64,000 nt of DNA from Methanoregulaceae archaeon PtaB.Bin056 (lineage in GTDB: Archaea > Halobacteriota > Methanomicrobia > Methanomicrobiales > Methanospirillaceae), in contig MVQD01000037.1 of assembly GCA_002067095.1 (NCBI GenBank), forward strand, positions 1-64,000, written 5' to 3'. The notes below the pieces were generated by a model. That model was given only the letters and a program-made list of their open reading frames with translations, was not told the origin of the DNA and did no database searches. Shown piece after piece: positions 51,196 to 60,011 of the stretch; the first letter of the stretch is position 1, and the number at the start of each line of letters is the position of its first letter. The translations under genes were made by a program, and so were the position numbers.

Positions 51196-52107
51196 TCAGG
51201 GACTCGGACTCTTTCGCACAGCGCGCATCTTCTCCCGCAATCTCCACCCGCTCGAGGCCATGGCGATCCCGAGGAGGAACACCAGTATCCCGAAGGTCTC
51301 CATGAGCAGTTCAAGCATCGCATCGGGCACGATCAGTATGCCTGCGGCCAGGATAAACGAGAAGACGCCAATTCCCATCCGGCGGAAAAAACCTTCCGGC
51401 ACCTCCCTTCTTCCCCGAGCCACGCGGGAGAATGACATATAGGCACTCCCAAACGCCCAGGACGCAAGGATCAAAAGAAGGAGCTGGATCCACACATCCA
51501 GCGGAAAGTCAAATGTCACGATGCCAAGAACCACGAGGGAGATGCCGATAAAAAAACTCCCCGGGGAGACCAGGGCTCTCTGGTGCAGGCTGATGCCTTT
51601 GCGGGAAATGACGATCCCAAGCGCGATGATCCCGAGGGGGAACAAAAGAGAGACGATCCCCCCGAAACTACCCAATGGATTTCCAAAGACCCATATCCCT
51701 ATGAGTGCAAGGGCACACCCTGCAAGGAAAAGCACCTGCCAGGTCCGCTTCTGCTCCTTTAATTCCATGTCAACGTACCGGCCGGGACCGCGCCTTGCGG
51801 CGGCAACCAGCGTGATGAAGGTATCGGCGATCATCAGGAGGAGGGGCGCATCGTCCAGGAGGTGGAGAAGAGGATGGGCTTTCGGGTCATAACGGTCAAG
51901 GTGCACCTTCCACTCCGCAACAGTCTCGTGCGCATGGTACTGGCCTTTCCTGTAACTTGCGATGGTCCCTGGAGTAGGGATGTTGATCAAAGACCGCTCC
52001 CACCCTGCATCCAGCGGCTCTGTGACCGATTCTTTTGGAACAGCAACCTGCCAGATCCCCTGGTGCAAGGGGCCCAGGAGATCGTCAAGTCTGGTCACGT
52101 CACTCAC
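51196..52107 (-). CDS. Hypothetical membrane protein
   Basis: The 303-residue protein has a soluble N-terminal 110 residues (LDDLLGPLHQGIWQVAVPKES ... HETVAEWKVHLDRYDPKAH) and then about six membrane helices in a Gly/Leu/Ile-rich C-terminal part. I do not recognise the family. It ends 140 nt from the divergent-side multidrug-type gene and has its own upstream region. Confidence 0.7.
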   Translation of the reverse strand: MSDVTRLDDLLGPLHQGIWQVAVPKESVTEPLDAGWERSLINIPTPGTIASYRKGQYHAHETVAEWKVHLDRYDPKAHPLLHLLDDAPLLLMIADTFITLVAAARRGPGRYVDMELKEQKRTWQVLFLAGCALALIGIWVFGNPLGSFGGIVSLLFPLGIIALGIVISRKGISLHQRALVSPGSFFIGISLVVLGIVTFDFPLDVWIQLLLLILASWAFGSAYMSFSRVARGRREVPEGFFRRMGIGVFSFILAAGILIVPDAMLELLMETFGILVFLLGIAMASSGWRLREKMRAVRKSPSP

Positions 52108-52314
52108 ATCACGGTGGGTTGGAGCTTTGCATCAACATTGTGAAAATGGTTCCTGCGAAGGCAGCGGCAAAACCGATAATTCATGATGGGGGGTGAGAGT
52201 GTTTTCATATATCCCTCACCCTGCATCTTCCCCTGGTGAAGTGAACACCTCGCCTTGCCCTCCACAACCCGCGTGACCGATAGCTTAAGGTAGCCGACCC
52301 TTGAGTATTCATGC

Positions 52315-52824
52315 ATGAAGAAGGCCTTTGCCTGTCTCATATCAGGGGTGCTTGTCCTGGCGCTCTGCACCTGCGGGTGCAGCGTCCTGGTCCCCCATGG
52401 CGAAAGCCCTGGAGGGGCAGGGCACCCTGCAGGTCCTGCGGCGTCCGGTGAAATGACCGGGCTTGAGGGGGTGACGTGGTATCTTATCGTGTTCCATACG
52501 GCATCCGGCAGATCGGCCGAGGTTCTTCCAGGGACAAAGATCACTGCCTTATTCGGGGGAGAGGGCGGGGTCAGCGGCCTCGCCGGCTGCAACAGGTACC
52601 AAGCATCCTGGACGCAGAATGAGGGGGGACTTTATTTCAGGGACCTTGCCGTCACCGAGCTCTATTGCGGGTCGCCTTCCGGCATCATGAGCCAGGAGGC
52701 CATGTACCTCTCGTTCCTGCAGCGGACTGCAGGATACAGGATTGAGAACGGACTTCTCACCCTCACCAATGCAGAAGGCAGCCCCCTCCTTACTTTCAGC
52801 ACGGCAAATCCACGCTCCCCCTGA
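52315..52824 (+). CDS. META-domain (HslJ-like) lipoprotein
   Basis: The 169-residue protein has an N-terminal hydrophobic segment and Cys residues (ALCTCGCSVLV) that could serve as a lipobox. A META domain follows (about 50-165) with GLEGVTWYLI, GLAGCNRYQASW and MSQEAMYLSFLQRTAGYRIENGLLTL, the family hallmarks. Bacterial relatives (HslJ) give heat or novobiocin resistance; the archaeal role is unknown. Confidence 0.87.
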   Translation: MKKAFACLISGVLVLALCTCGCSVLVPHGESPGGAGHPAGPAASGEMTGLEGVTWYLIVFHTASGRSAEVLPGTKITALFGGEGGVSGLAGCNRYQASWTQNEGGLYFRDLAVTELYCGSPSGIMSQEAMYLSFLQRTAGYRIENGLLTLTNAEGSPLLTFSTANPRSP

Positions 52825-52863
52825 GATGAAGAAGGGGGGAGGAACCCCTTCATACTCCCTCCT

Positions 52864-53472
52864 TCAGACCATCGCGATGAAGTTACGAAGCATCCGGAGG
52901 CCTGCTTCACCGCTCTTCTCCGGGTGGAACTGCACCCCATAGACGCGGTCCCGGTTCCATATCGCTGATGAGAACGGGCAGATATACTCGGTCCCTGCAA
53001 GGGAATGGGCGGTGTCGGTGTCCGCGTAATACGAGTGGACGAAGTACATGTATTCCCCGGACGAGATGCCCTCAAAAAGCGGGTGTCCGTCAGCGGGAAT
53101 GGCGAGCGTGTTCCACCCCATGTGGGGGATCTTGTACCCCTCCCTCCTTGGGAACCTGCGCACCACTCCAGGAATCAGACCGAGACCACGGTGAATGCCG
53201 TGCTCCTCGCTCCAATCCAACAGCATCTGCATCCCGAGGCATATGCCGAGCATGGGGACCGATGACGAACTGGCAACAAGAACCCTTTGCAGCGCTCCCA
53301 GTTGCTGCATCCCGTCCCGGAACGCTCCCACCCCTGGGAGCACGATGCCCTCTGCAGAAGATATCTCTTCGATGTCAGACGAGATGACAGGTCTTCCTCC
53401 CGACTTCTCGATTCCCCTCATTACAGAACGCAAATTCCCAAGCCCGTAATCAACAATTATAATCTTCTTCAC
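52864..53472 (-). CDS. hisH: Imidazole glycerol phosphate synthase, glutaminase subunit
   Basis: The 202-residue class I glutamine amidotransferase makes ammonia for HisF in histidine synthesis. It has the nucleophile elbow GICLGMQ (Cys near 77), the oxyanion PGVGAF strand, and the catalytic HPEKS with a preceding FVHSYYAD. The start MKKIIIVDYGLGN lies 23 nt inside the 3' end of the PUA-PAPS-reductase gene, so the two are one operon. No other his gene is in the window. Confidence 0.95.
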   Translation of the reverse strand: MKKIIIVDYGLGNLRSVMRGIEKSGGRPVISSDIEEISSAEGIVLPGVGAFRDGMQQLGALQRVLVASSSSVPMLGICLGMQMLLDWSEEHGIHRGLGLIPGVVRRFPRREGYKIPHMGWNTLAIPADGHPLFEGISSGEYMYFVHSYYADTDTAHSLAGTEYICPFSSAIWNRDRVYGVQFHPEKSGEAGLRMLRNFIAMV

Positions 53473-54859
53473 CAGGCACCCCCTTCATCCTCCAGCGGGC
53501 CTCTCCCGTCCACGAATCAGGGAGATTTTTCTCCCTCTGCCAGTCTTCCAGCCGGGTTCTCCACTCTTGCCAGAGCGCAGGATGGCTCACCTCTATCTGC
53601 CGGAGGACGGCGACATCGCTCGAGGGGCACATGAAGCACCCGATCCGGTCAAGCCCCTTCTCGTACAGCGGGTTGTAAGGTGCCTTCTCCCTGAAGAGGT
53701 AAAGCCAGACCTGCAGTGCAGTCCAGTGATGGATGGGCGCGGCAGAGAGCTGCCGTTTCAGGTGCGGGTTTCTCCAGACCCTCCTGCTTGCCATCCGCCG
53801 AAACGACTCGTACTTCCTCTGGCCGATAAACGAGAGGCATTCGCCCCATTTCTCCCTGATCGTGTCCTCTACAGGCCCAAGCTTTGCGGCACGGCAACAC
53901 CACCGGAAATCAACTGCAGGAGGCCCGCGGGTCTCAAATGCCTTCCAGAAAGCATCCTTTCCACATGCCCGCACGACCGGTGCGTTGAAAGTGCGTGAGA
54001 CCTCGTCAACGTTCTGGCACGTCTCGGGGAACTCAAGCCCCGTATCTGCAAAGAGGATCGGGACAAGACCGAGCGCTTTTCTCACCAGGAGGAGTGTTGC
54101 AAGGCTGTCCTTGCCACCCGAATACGACACGTTCACCGGCAGAGGGTTTCCTGCTGCGACATCCCTGATAAAAGAGACCGCCTCCGCCTCCTGTTCTTCG
54201 AGAACCCCTTCACACGACCTCACCGCATCGTCCCATGTCGCCTCTCCCTTCGTGCATACCGAGGGGAAGTTCCGCCTCGTCCTGACGACCGGGCCCCGTT
54301 CCATCCGCGTGGCATCGTCGGCGTCCACCTTCGCCCTGCCGACGGCGACAACGTTCCTCTGCTCGTCGAGGACAAACACCTCGTCCCCCCGTGTTACCGA
54401 TGGCTCTATCTCGACGAGCCCGGGGGCGAGCACGCTCGCCCCTTCCCCCTGTATGGAGGGGACCGCCCCGTTGTCCACGACGACATATTTCCTCCGGGGC
54501 GTAAGAAATACCGAGGCCTGGGGGCGGGGGATCGCCTCCCACCTTGATTCATCGGGGAGGTACTTTATTGACCCGGCGACGCCCCCTCCCAGGATTATCT
54601 CTTCCATTCGATCGGGATCGGGTACCTTATTAAGCAGCGCCAGGTGCCCCGGGGGAATGAGAGGCTCGCCGAAGTGCTCCGAGTACACCCTGTTCACCAG
54701 TGCGATGTCGGCAGGAAATGCGGGTCTCGCGTCCCCCGGGGGGGTAACCGTGACCTCGCGGGACCGTGAGCCGCACCATGAGCAGACCCTTGCGAGTGCG
54801 GGGGTATGGCAGGAGTCACACCACCAGATCAGACCCCTGCGGGGTGACGGAGGGCGCAT
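53450..54859 (-). CDS. PUA-linked PAPS reductase-like (PP-loop) protein
   Basis: The 469-residue protein has an N-terminal zinc ribbon (CDSC, CSWC at 14-29), a PUA RNA-binding domain (about 120-190, ASVLAPGLVEIEPSVTRGDEVFVLDE) and a PP-loop ATP domain with SYSGGKDS near 250. A Cys-rich end follows (WCCRAAKLGP; GCFMCPSSDV) that could hold an Fe-S cluster. PUA plus PP-loop suggests RNA thiolation or modification rather than sulfate assimilation. It overlaps hisH. Confidence 0.85.
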   Translation of the reverse strand: MRPPSPRRGLIWWCDSCHTPALARVCSWCGSRSREVTVTPPGDARPAFPADIALVNRVYSEHFGEPLIPPGHLALLNKVPDPDRMEEIILGGGVAGSIKYLPDESRWEAIPRPQASVFLTPRRKYVVVDNGAVPSIQGEGASVLAPGLVEIEPSVTRGDEVFVLDEQRNVVAVGRAKVDADDATRMERGPVVRTRRNFPSVCTKGEATWDDAVRSCEGVLEEQEAEAVSFIRDVAAGNPLPVNVSYSGGKDSLATLLLVRKALGLVPILFADTGLEFPETCQNVDEVSRTFNAPVVRACGKDAFWKAFETRGPPAVDFRWCCRAAKLGPVEDTIREKWGECLSFIGQRKYESFRRMASRRVWRNPHLKRQLSAAPIHHWTALQVWLYLFREKAPYNPLYEKGLDRIGCFMCPSSDVAVLRQIEVSHPALWQEWRTRLEDWQREKNLPDSWTGEARWRMKGVPGEEDYNC

Positions 54860-55189
54860 TGGTGGTACACTTTGCAGATATATCCATAAATATCCACAGG
54901 TAGCTGCCTTCCTCATGCATGGGTAACGCGGAAAGGGAAATTTGCTGTGCAAGTGATTTAAATTGCTTTTTTCTTTCAATAAATCATTTAAATCGTTTTG
55001 GGAATTGCAGGAGACAGCATTATTTATCTCACTTCATTTACATAATTGATCATGATAAATTGAACACTGCGGAGAAGTACCCACGTCTCCTCAGCTAGGT
55101 AACTGTTTCCGAAAAATCAGGCATCCTGTGATATCCATGATGATTGGTGCATCTAAAGAATACAGGGGCAACGCCCGCCGGAGGTCTGG
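54860..55189. other. Upstream region of the mbh operon, 330 bp
   Basis: The region is strongly AT-rich around 54950-55070. It holds two copies of ATTTAAAT(C/T)G(C/T)TTTT 30 bp apart (separate entry), TATA-like TTATTTATC near 55020 and GATAAATT near 55054. GGAGGTC (about 55180-55186) serves as the ribosome-binding site of the first mbh gene. The leader would be about 110-140 nt. Confidence 0.5.
54955..55000 (+). promoter_or_regulatory. Direct repeat in the mbh promoter region
   Basis: GATTTAAATTGCTTTT (54955-54970) and CATTTAAATCGTTTTG (54985-55000) match at the core ATTTAAAT(C/T)G(C/T)TTT with a spacing of 30 bp, close to three helical turns. Two same-facing half sites suit a DNA-binding regulator. 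Confidence 0.5.
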
Positions 55190-55717
55190 ATGATCCCGTT
55201 CCTGCTCACGTTTCTCCTCGCTCTCCTGCTGTATCTTCTGCTGACAGCCGGAAGCGGAAACCTCCTGCTCTGGTCCCCTCAGGAACTTGTGGCAGGAGTT
55301 GTCCTCTCACTCCTTGCCGCTGCGGTTGCAAAGAACTTCCTCTGCAGGTCGCACAACTTCCGTATGGCGAACCCGCTCCGGCTCATCCTCATCCCCCTAT
55401 ATCTTCTCGGACCGTTCCTGCTGGAGGTCACATTGGCCAACCTTGACGTGGCATACCGGGTGATCACGGGGAAGATCCGTCCCGGGATCATCAGGGTGCA
55501 GTCAGGGTTGAAGACCGATCTCGGCATCTTCATGCTCGCAAACTCGATCACCCTGACCCCCGGGACAATCACCGTCGACATCGACGAAGAGAGCCACGAC
55601 CTCTACGTCCACAATATCAATGTCCCCGCAGGGTGGGAGGCGGAGACCGGGGTTATTGACAGGGAGCTCTTCTCCCTCGCGGACATCCCTGCCTGGATAC
55701 GGAGGATTGCGGAATGA
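55190..55717 (+). CDS. mbhA: Mbh hydrogenase subunit A (MrpE-like)
   Basis: The 175-residue protein has an N-terminal pair of membrane helices and a soluble MrpE/MnhE C-terminal domain (DLGIFMLANSITLTPGTITVDID). It is the first gene of the 14-gene mbh order A-N and is preceded by GGAGGTC. It belongs to the cation-antiporter module of the complex. ATGA overlap with mbhB. Confidence 0.92.
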   Translation: MIPFLLTFLLALLLYLLLTAGSGNLLLWSPQELVAGVVLSLLAAAVAKNFLCRSHNFRMANPLRLILIPLYLLGPFLLEVTLANLDVAYRVITGKIRPGIIRVQSGLKTDLGIFMLANSITLTPGTITVDIDEESHDLYVHNINVPAGWEAETGVIDRELFSLADIPAWIRRIAE

Positions 55718-55971
55718 TCGAACCATGGTATGCTGCAGTGTTCGTACTGGTCATACTGGTCTGCCTCGCGCTTGCGAGGCTGTTCCTTGGACCAACCGCC
55801 GCAGACCGGGCTGTCGCGGTTGACACGGTCAACACCCTCTCGGTGGCCGTGTTGATCCTTCTCGGGGTGGCCTACCAGCAGATCATCTTCATCGACGTGG
55901 CAATCGTTTATGCGGTCCTCTCGTTTGTCAGCACGCTCTATATCGCGAAGTATCTCGGAGGAGAACTGTGA
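55714..55971 (+). CDS. mbhB: Mbh hydrogenase subunit B (MrpF-like)
   Basis: The 85-residue protein has three membrane helices and the MrpF motif RLFLGPTAADRAVAVDTVN. In Mrp systems F is a small core antiporter subunit. Its stop overlaps the GTG start of mbhC. Confidence 0.92.
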   Translation: MIEPWYAAVFVLVILVCLALARLFLGPTAADRAVAVDTVNTLSVAVLILLGVAYQQIIFIDVAIVYAVLSFVSTLYIAKYLGGEL

Positions 55972-56324
55972 TCGCAGATATCCTGGTCCTGGCATGCCTC
56001 TCCATAGGAATTCTCTTCAATACCCTGGGTATCGTGGGACTCCTCAGGTTCCCTGATGTCTATACAAGGATGCATGCCACGACAAAGATGACCACGTTCG
56101 GGTCAATGTTCACCGCACTCGCGGTGATCATATTCGGGGGGGCACAGTTCATCTCGACCGGGGACAGCCAGTACGTGACGCTCTCCACCCACACCATTAT
56201 CGCAGCACTGGCGCTTGCATTCACAAACGCCGTGGGGTCCCACGCAATCGCGCGGGGAGCACACCGGTCCGGCCTAAAGCCCGCCCCGGCGGTCGTTGAC
56301 AGGCTCGAGGAGTGGGCACCATGA
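55968..56324 (+). CDS. mbhC: Mbh hydrogenase subunit C (MrpG-like)
   Basis: The 118-residue protein with three helices has the MrpG pattern [25 protein letters not shown]. It uses a GTG start within the mbhB stop and ends overlapping mbhD. Confidence 0.92.
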   Translation: MIADILVLACLSIGILFNTLGIVGLLRFPDVYTRMHATTKMTTFGSMFTALAVIIFGGAQFISTGDSQYVTLSTHTIIAALALAFTNAVGSHAIARGAHRSGLKPAPAVVDRLEEWAP

Positions 56325-56575
56325 TGGAGATGGCAATTCACTCGCTGGTCATTGCCGGGCTGATCGCATCCGCCCTGATGGTCTTTTACTTCCGCGACCT
56401 CCTGGCGGCGACGCTGGCCGCAGGCTTCTTCAGTTTTCTCATCTCGGTCGAGTTCTACATCCTGCAGGCACCGGACGTGGCGATCTCGCAGGCTGCAATA
56501 GGGGCAGGGCTCACCACTGCCATCTTCATCATCGCCATACGGGCGACTGCAAGGTACGAGGGGGAGCATCCATGA
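56321..56575 (+). CDS. mbhD: Mbh hydrogenase subunit D (DUF4040/MrpA C-terminal type)
   Basis: The 84-residue protein with three helices carries [29 protein letters not shown], the conserved helix of the DUF4040 domain found at the C-terminus of MrpA. In the complex it joins antiporter and membrane parts. The ATG lies in an ATGA overlap with mbhC. Confidence 0.9.
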   Translation: MMEMAIHSLVIAGLIASALMVFYFRDLLAATLAAGFFSFLISVEFYILQAPDVAISQAAIGAGLTTAIFIIAIRATARYEGEHP

Positions 56576-56856
56576 GGAGGGGCCTGGTCATAGTTATATT
56601 CGTCGTGCTTGCCGCAGGCCTCTCCACCATCCCCGCATTTTTCACCTTTGGAGAGCCAGCAGAGTCCGGGATGGACCGGTACTTCATCGAGCACGGGCAG
56701 GCGCAGGCCGCCGCGAACAACATCGTCACATCTGTCGTCTTTGACTACAGGGGCTTTGATACGCTTGGCGAGTCGGTTATTCTCTTCACCGCGGTCATTG
56801 GCGTGGGACTGATGTTCAGATCGATGCGAGGGGGGGAAGAGCATGAGGATGAGTAA
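56572..56856 (+). CDS. mbhE: Mbh hydrogenase subunit E
   Basis: The 94-residue protein has an N-terminal helix, a loop with [31 protein letters not shown], the MrpB/MbhE signature, and a second helix. It begins in the mbhD stop (ATGA) and its last codons overlap mbhF. Confidence 0.9.
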   Translation: MRRGLVIVIFVVLAAGLSTIPAFFTFGEPAESGMDRYFIEHGQAQAAANNIVTSVVFDYRGFDTLGESVILFTAVIGVGLMFRSMRGGEEHEDE

Positions 56857-57310
56857 GATCGTGCGGACCGGTGCAAACCTCCTCTACCCGTTCATTCTCA
56901 TCTTCGGCCTCTACGTGATCATGCACGGCCACCTCACCCCAGGCGGGGGTTTCCAGGGAGGAGCGGTGGTGGCGACTGCGGTGGCGCTGGTCATCGTCGC
57001 ATACTCCTTTGAGGAGGTGACGGCAATGATAAAGAAAGTGGGAATGAAAGCCAGGGAGTCGATCGGGCTCCTCCTCTTCATCGGCGCAGGGATTGCAGCG
57101 CTTGCGATAGGCGCGCCGTTCTTCTCAAACTTCCTCGCAAACAGCGGCCTCCTCTTCGGGCAGGTCGTCCCGTCCGGTCCAAACCCCGGCGACCTGAACA
57201 CCGCGGGAGTGATCCCCATCATGAACCTTGCGGTGGGAATCGAGGTGTGGGGAGGTCTCGCCGTAATCCTCCTCTACATGCTTTCAGGCATCACAAAGGA
57301 GGGGTCCTGA
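56843..57310 (+). CDS. mbhF: Mbh hydrogenase subunit F (MrpB-like)
   Basis: The 155-residue protein with four helices has the MnhB/MrpB signature [24 protein letters not shown] and a late [13 protein letters not shown] helix. It is part of the antiporter module. The start may be 56843 or 56849, both inside mbhE. Confidence 0.93.
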   Translation: MRMSKIVRTGANLLYPFILIFGLYVIMHGHLTPGGGFQGGAVVATAVALVIVAYSFEEVTAMIKKVGMKARESIGLLLFIGAGIAALAIGAPFFSNFLANSGLLFGQVVPSGPNPGDLNTAGVIPIMNLAVGIEVWGGLAVILLYMLSGITKEGS

Positions 57311-57312
57311 CC

Positions 57313-57657
57313 ATGTTCTGGAACCTGCCGCTCGTCGCGGTGGTCGCACTGGTCATCATTGCGCTTGCAATCATCGTCTTCAAGAAGAACCTGATCAAGG
57401 TCTTCCTGGGGATCGTAATTCTGGAGTCCGCGGTGAACCTCTTTCTGATCACACTCGGGTACCGGGAGGGTGGAATCGCCCCCATCTACACGAACGCACC
57501 CCCTGCATCGATGGTGCTCCCCACGCCGCAGGCACTCACCCTCACCTCCATTGTGATTGGGGTGGCGACGAGCGCCCTTCTCCTCTCGTTTGCCATCATT
57601 ATCTGGAAGAAGTACGGAAGCATCGATATCGACCGGATCAGGAGGCTCAAGGAATGA
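57313..57657 (+). CDS. mbhG: Mbh hydrogenase subunit G (MrpC/NuoK-like)
   Basis: The 114-residue protein with three helices resembles MrpC and NuoK, including the buried Glu of NuoK in IVILESAVNLFLITLGY. The start is 57313, 2 nt after the mbhF stop. ATGA overlap with mbhH. Confidence 0.93.
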   Translation: MFWNLPLVAVVALVIIALAIIVFKKNLIKVFLGIVILESAVNLFLITLGYREGGIAPIYTNAPPASMVLPTPQALTLTSIVIGVATSALLLSFAIIIWKKYGSIDIDRIRRLKE

Positions 57658-59228
57658 TCCCGGCGTTCATCGTGGAGAACTCCCCTGCCCTGATGGTCAT
57701 CGTCCCCCTTGTTGCGGCGTTCCTTTCGCCGTTCATCGGCCGCATCTCATCGATGGTCCGCTCGATCTGGGTGGGGGGGGCAATGGCCGTCACGTCCACG
57801 ATCGCACTCATCCTCGCGCTCGATGTGTATTCCGCCGGGACCAGGCTGTACGTCTTTGGTGCCTCCGCAGCATCCGCTGCGGTCCCTCCCGATTCTGGTG
57901 GAATTCCCATACGGATCATCTTCGAGATTGACCAGATGAGCGCCCTGATGCTCGTGATCACTGCCATATCGGGGTTCGCGATCATCCTCTACTCACTCTC
58001 GAGCGAGCGCTCCCACACGGGCCTTGAGAGCTTCTACACCCTCTACCTTTTGATGATCACGGGGATCCTCGGGATGGTCTCCACCGGCGATATCTTCAAC
58101 TTCTTCGTCTTCCTTGAGATCCTCTCCCTTGCATCCGCCGGCCTCATCGCTTACCGGGTCGATGGGGGGGTCGCAGTCGAGGCGGCCCTCAAGTACTTCG
58201 TCCTCAGCACCATCGGGGCCCTCGCGATACTCGTCGCGATCGGCATATATTACGGCCAGTACAATGCCCTGAACATGGCAATGATCGCCGCGAGGATGCA
58301 GTTCTCGGTCCTCGACCAGGTGGCGCTTGTCCTGATCATCGCCGCACTCGCGATGAAGTGCGGGGCAGTCCCGATGCACTTCTGGACCCCTGATGCCTAC
58401 TCGATGGCCCCTTCCTCCATCACCGCGCTCCTGGTAGTCGCAAGCCAGGCAAGTCTCTACGGGCTCTTCAGGACTGTCTTCACACTCTACAACGTCACAT
58501 TGAACGCTGCAACAGTCGGATGGCTGATCATCATCCTCGGCGTCCTCTCTATGGTTGTGGGAGTGACCATGGCGATCCCCCAGAAGAACGTGAAACGCCT
58601 GATGGCCTACCATGCCGTGTCCCAGACAGGGTATATGCTCCTTGGGGTGGGAGTCGGCCTCGCGGTGCTCGGGAACCAGTCGCTTCTCGACGCGTTCGGG
58701 TATATGGCCATGGAAGGGGGGATCTTCCACATCATCAACCATGCGATGTACAAGGGGCTTCTCTTCCTCACCGCGGGGGCAATATTCCTCCGCGTGGGGA
58801 CTTACAACCTGAACAGGATGGGAGGCCTCGGCCACTCGATGAAGTGGACGATGGTCTTCTTCGTGATAGGAGCACTGGCCATTGCCGGGATCCCTCCCTT
58901 CAACGGATTCGCCTCGAAACTGATGATCTACGAGTCTGTCTTTGTCTTCAACCCGTTGCTTGCGGTTATCGCGATGGTAGTGAGTATCCTGACCCTCGCG
59001 TCTTTCGTCAAGGTCTTCCACTCCATATTCATGGGGCCCGCACTTCCCGAATATTCGGGTGTGAGGGAGGCGCCGATGCCGATGCTCGTCGGGATGGGGA
59101 TCCTCGCTGTCGTGGTAATACTCTTCGGCCTCTTCCCGGGTATTGTCGTAGAGAGCCTGATCACCCCTGCGGCCCATGCCCTCGTGGATCAGGGAGCCTA
59201 TATAGGCGCAGTGCTGGGAGGTGCCTGA
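57654..59228 (+). CDS. mbhH: Mbh hydrogenase subunit H (MrpD/NuoL-N-like antiporter)
   Basis: The 524-residue, about 14-helix proton/sodium-translocating subunit has the antiporter core with the conserved Glu segment (FFVFLEILSLASAGLIAY), Lys in KYFVLSTIGA and AMKCGAVPMHFWTPDAYSMAPS. It pumps ions driven by the hydrogenase reaction. It ends overlapping the upstream side of mbhI. Confidence 0.95.
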   Translation: MIPAFIVENSPALMVIVPLVAAFLSPFIGRISSMVRSIWVGGAMAVTSTIALILALDVYSAGTRLYVFGASAASAAVPPDSGGIPIRIIFEIDQMSALMLVITAISGFAIILYSLSSERSHTGLESFYTLYLLMITGILGMVSTGDIFNFFVFLEILSLASAGLIAYRVDGGVAVEAALKYFVLSTIGALAILVAIGIYYGQYNALNMAMIAARMQFSVLDQVALVLIIAALAMKCGAVPMHFWTPDAYSMAPSSITALLVVASQASLYGLFRTVFTLYNVTLNAATVGWLIIILGVLSMVVGVTMAIPQKNVKRLMAYHAVSQTGYMLLGVGVGLAVLGNQSLLDAFGYMAMEGGIFHIINHAMYKGLLFLTAGAIFLRVGTYNLNRMGGLGHSMKWTMVFFVIGALAIAGIPPFNGFASKLMIYESVFVFNPLLAVIAMVVSILTLASFVKVFHSIFMGPALPEYSGVREAPMPMLVGMGILAVVVILFGLFPGIVVESLITPAAHALVDQGAYIGAVLGGA

Positions 59229-59232
59229 TACG

Positions 59233-59580
59233 ATGGATGCAACCTCAACGCTCCTGACTGGAGCCGGATACTGGAACCCACTCGCATGGCTCCTCGGCCT
59301 CCTTGCTGCAATCATTATCGCCTGGCTCATCTACTCGATGGGTGAGAAGGGGTATAAGCCCGGCACCGCTCAGGCAGAGCCCTTCATATCAGGAAACAAA
59401 GAGCCCGAGAAGGGGATGGTACATGTCAGGGCCGGGAACCTCTACTGGGGATATCTCGAGGCGCTCAGGGGATATTACGACCGCCTGGTCCCCCTTCATT
59501 CGGGGAACCTTCACGACTATATCCTCTGGTATCTCGGGATCACCGCGCTCTTCCTCGTCCTGGTGGTGATAATCTCATGA
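59233..59580 (+). CDS. mbhI: Mbh hydrogenase subunit I
   Basis: The 115-residue protein has two membrane helices and a middle loop (AQAEPFISGNKEPEKG, GNLYWGYLEALRGYYD), as in MbhI, which lies between the antiporter and hydrogenase modules. The ATG at 59233 is chosen because GGAGGTG lies 9 nt upstream. ATGA overlap with mbhJ. Confidence 0.9.
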   Translation: MDATSTLLTGAGYWNPLAWLLGLLAAIIIAWLIYSMGEKGYKPGTAQAEPFISGNKEPEKGMVHVRAGNLYWGYLEALRGYYDRLVPLHSGNLHDYILWYLGITALFLVLVVIIS

Positions 59581-60011
59581 AATTGAACTCCCTGTTCAAC
59601 CGGTCCCTCTGGGTCTACCACTTCAACTCGGGATCATGTAACGGCTGCGAGATAGAGATCGTGGCGACCATCACCCCGAGGTACGACCCTGAGCGGTTTG
59701 GCATGAAACTGGTGGGAAGCCCCCGCCATGCCGATGTCATGCTCATCACGGGCCCGGTGGTCCACAGGATGAAGGACCGGCTGCTTCGGGTATACGCCCA
59801 GATGCCTGATCCGAAACTCGTGATGTGCATCGGAACCTGCGGGATCTCGGGGGGTGTGTTCTACGACTCGTACAACCTTGAGGGGCCGGTTGACGAGGTC
59901 GTCCCTGTCGACATCTATGTTCCGGGCTGCCCCCCCCGGCCTGAGGCGATCATCCACGGCGTGGTGAAGGCGCTTCAGAAACTTGAGAGAATGCAGGGGG
60001 GTGGATCATGA
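59577..60011 (+). CDS. mbhJ: Mbh hydrogenase subunit J (NiFe small subunit)
   Basis: The 144-residue NuoB/small-subunit homolog binds the proximal 4Fe-4S cluster. Ligands are visible in FNSGSCNGCEIE (C21, C24), LVMCIGTCGI and VPGCPPRPEAI. It receives electrons from MbhL's NiFe site. ATGA overlap with mbhK. Confidence 0.95.
   Translation: MKLNSLFNRSLWVYHFNSGSCNGCEIEIVATITPRYDPERFGMKLVGSPRHADVMLITGPVVHRMKDRLLRVYAQMPDPKLVMCIGTCGISGGVFYDSYNLEGPVDEVVPVDIYVPGCPPRPEAIIHGVVKALQKLERMQGGGS

Noticed and set aside
55144-55446. Open frame overlapping the start of mbhA
   Set aside because: It is out of frame with mbhA, Pro/Ser/Arg rich, and has no motif or ribosome-binding site.
57993-59330. 445-codon open frame antisense to mbhH
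   Set aside because: Low-complexity Glu/His/Asp sequence mirroring membrane-helix codons of mbhH; no start signals or homology features.
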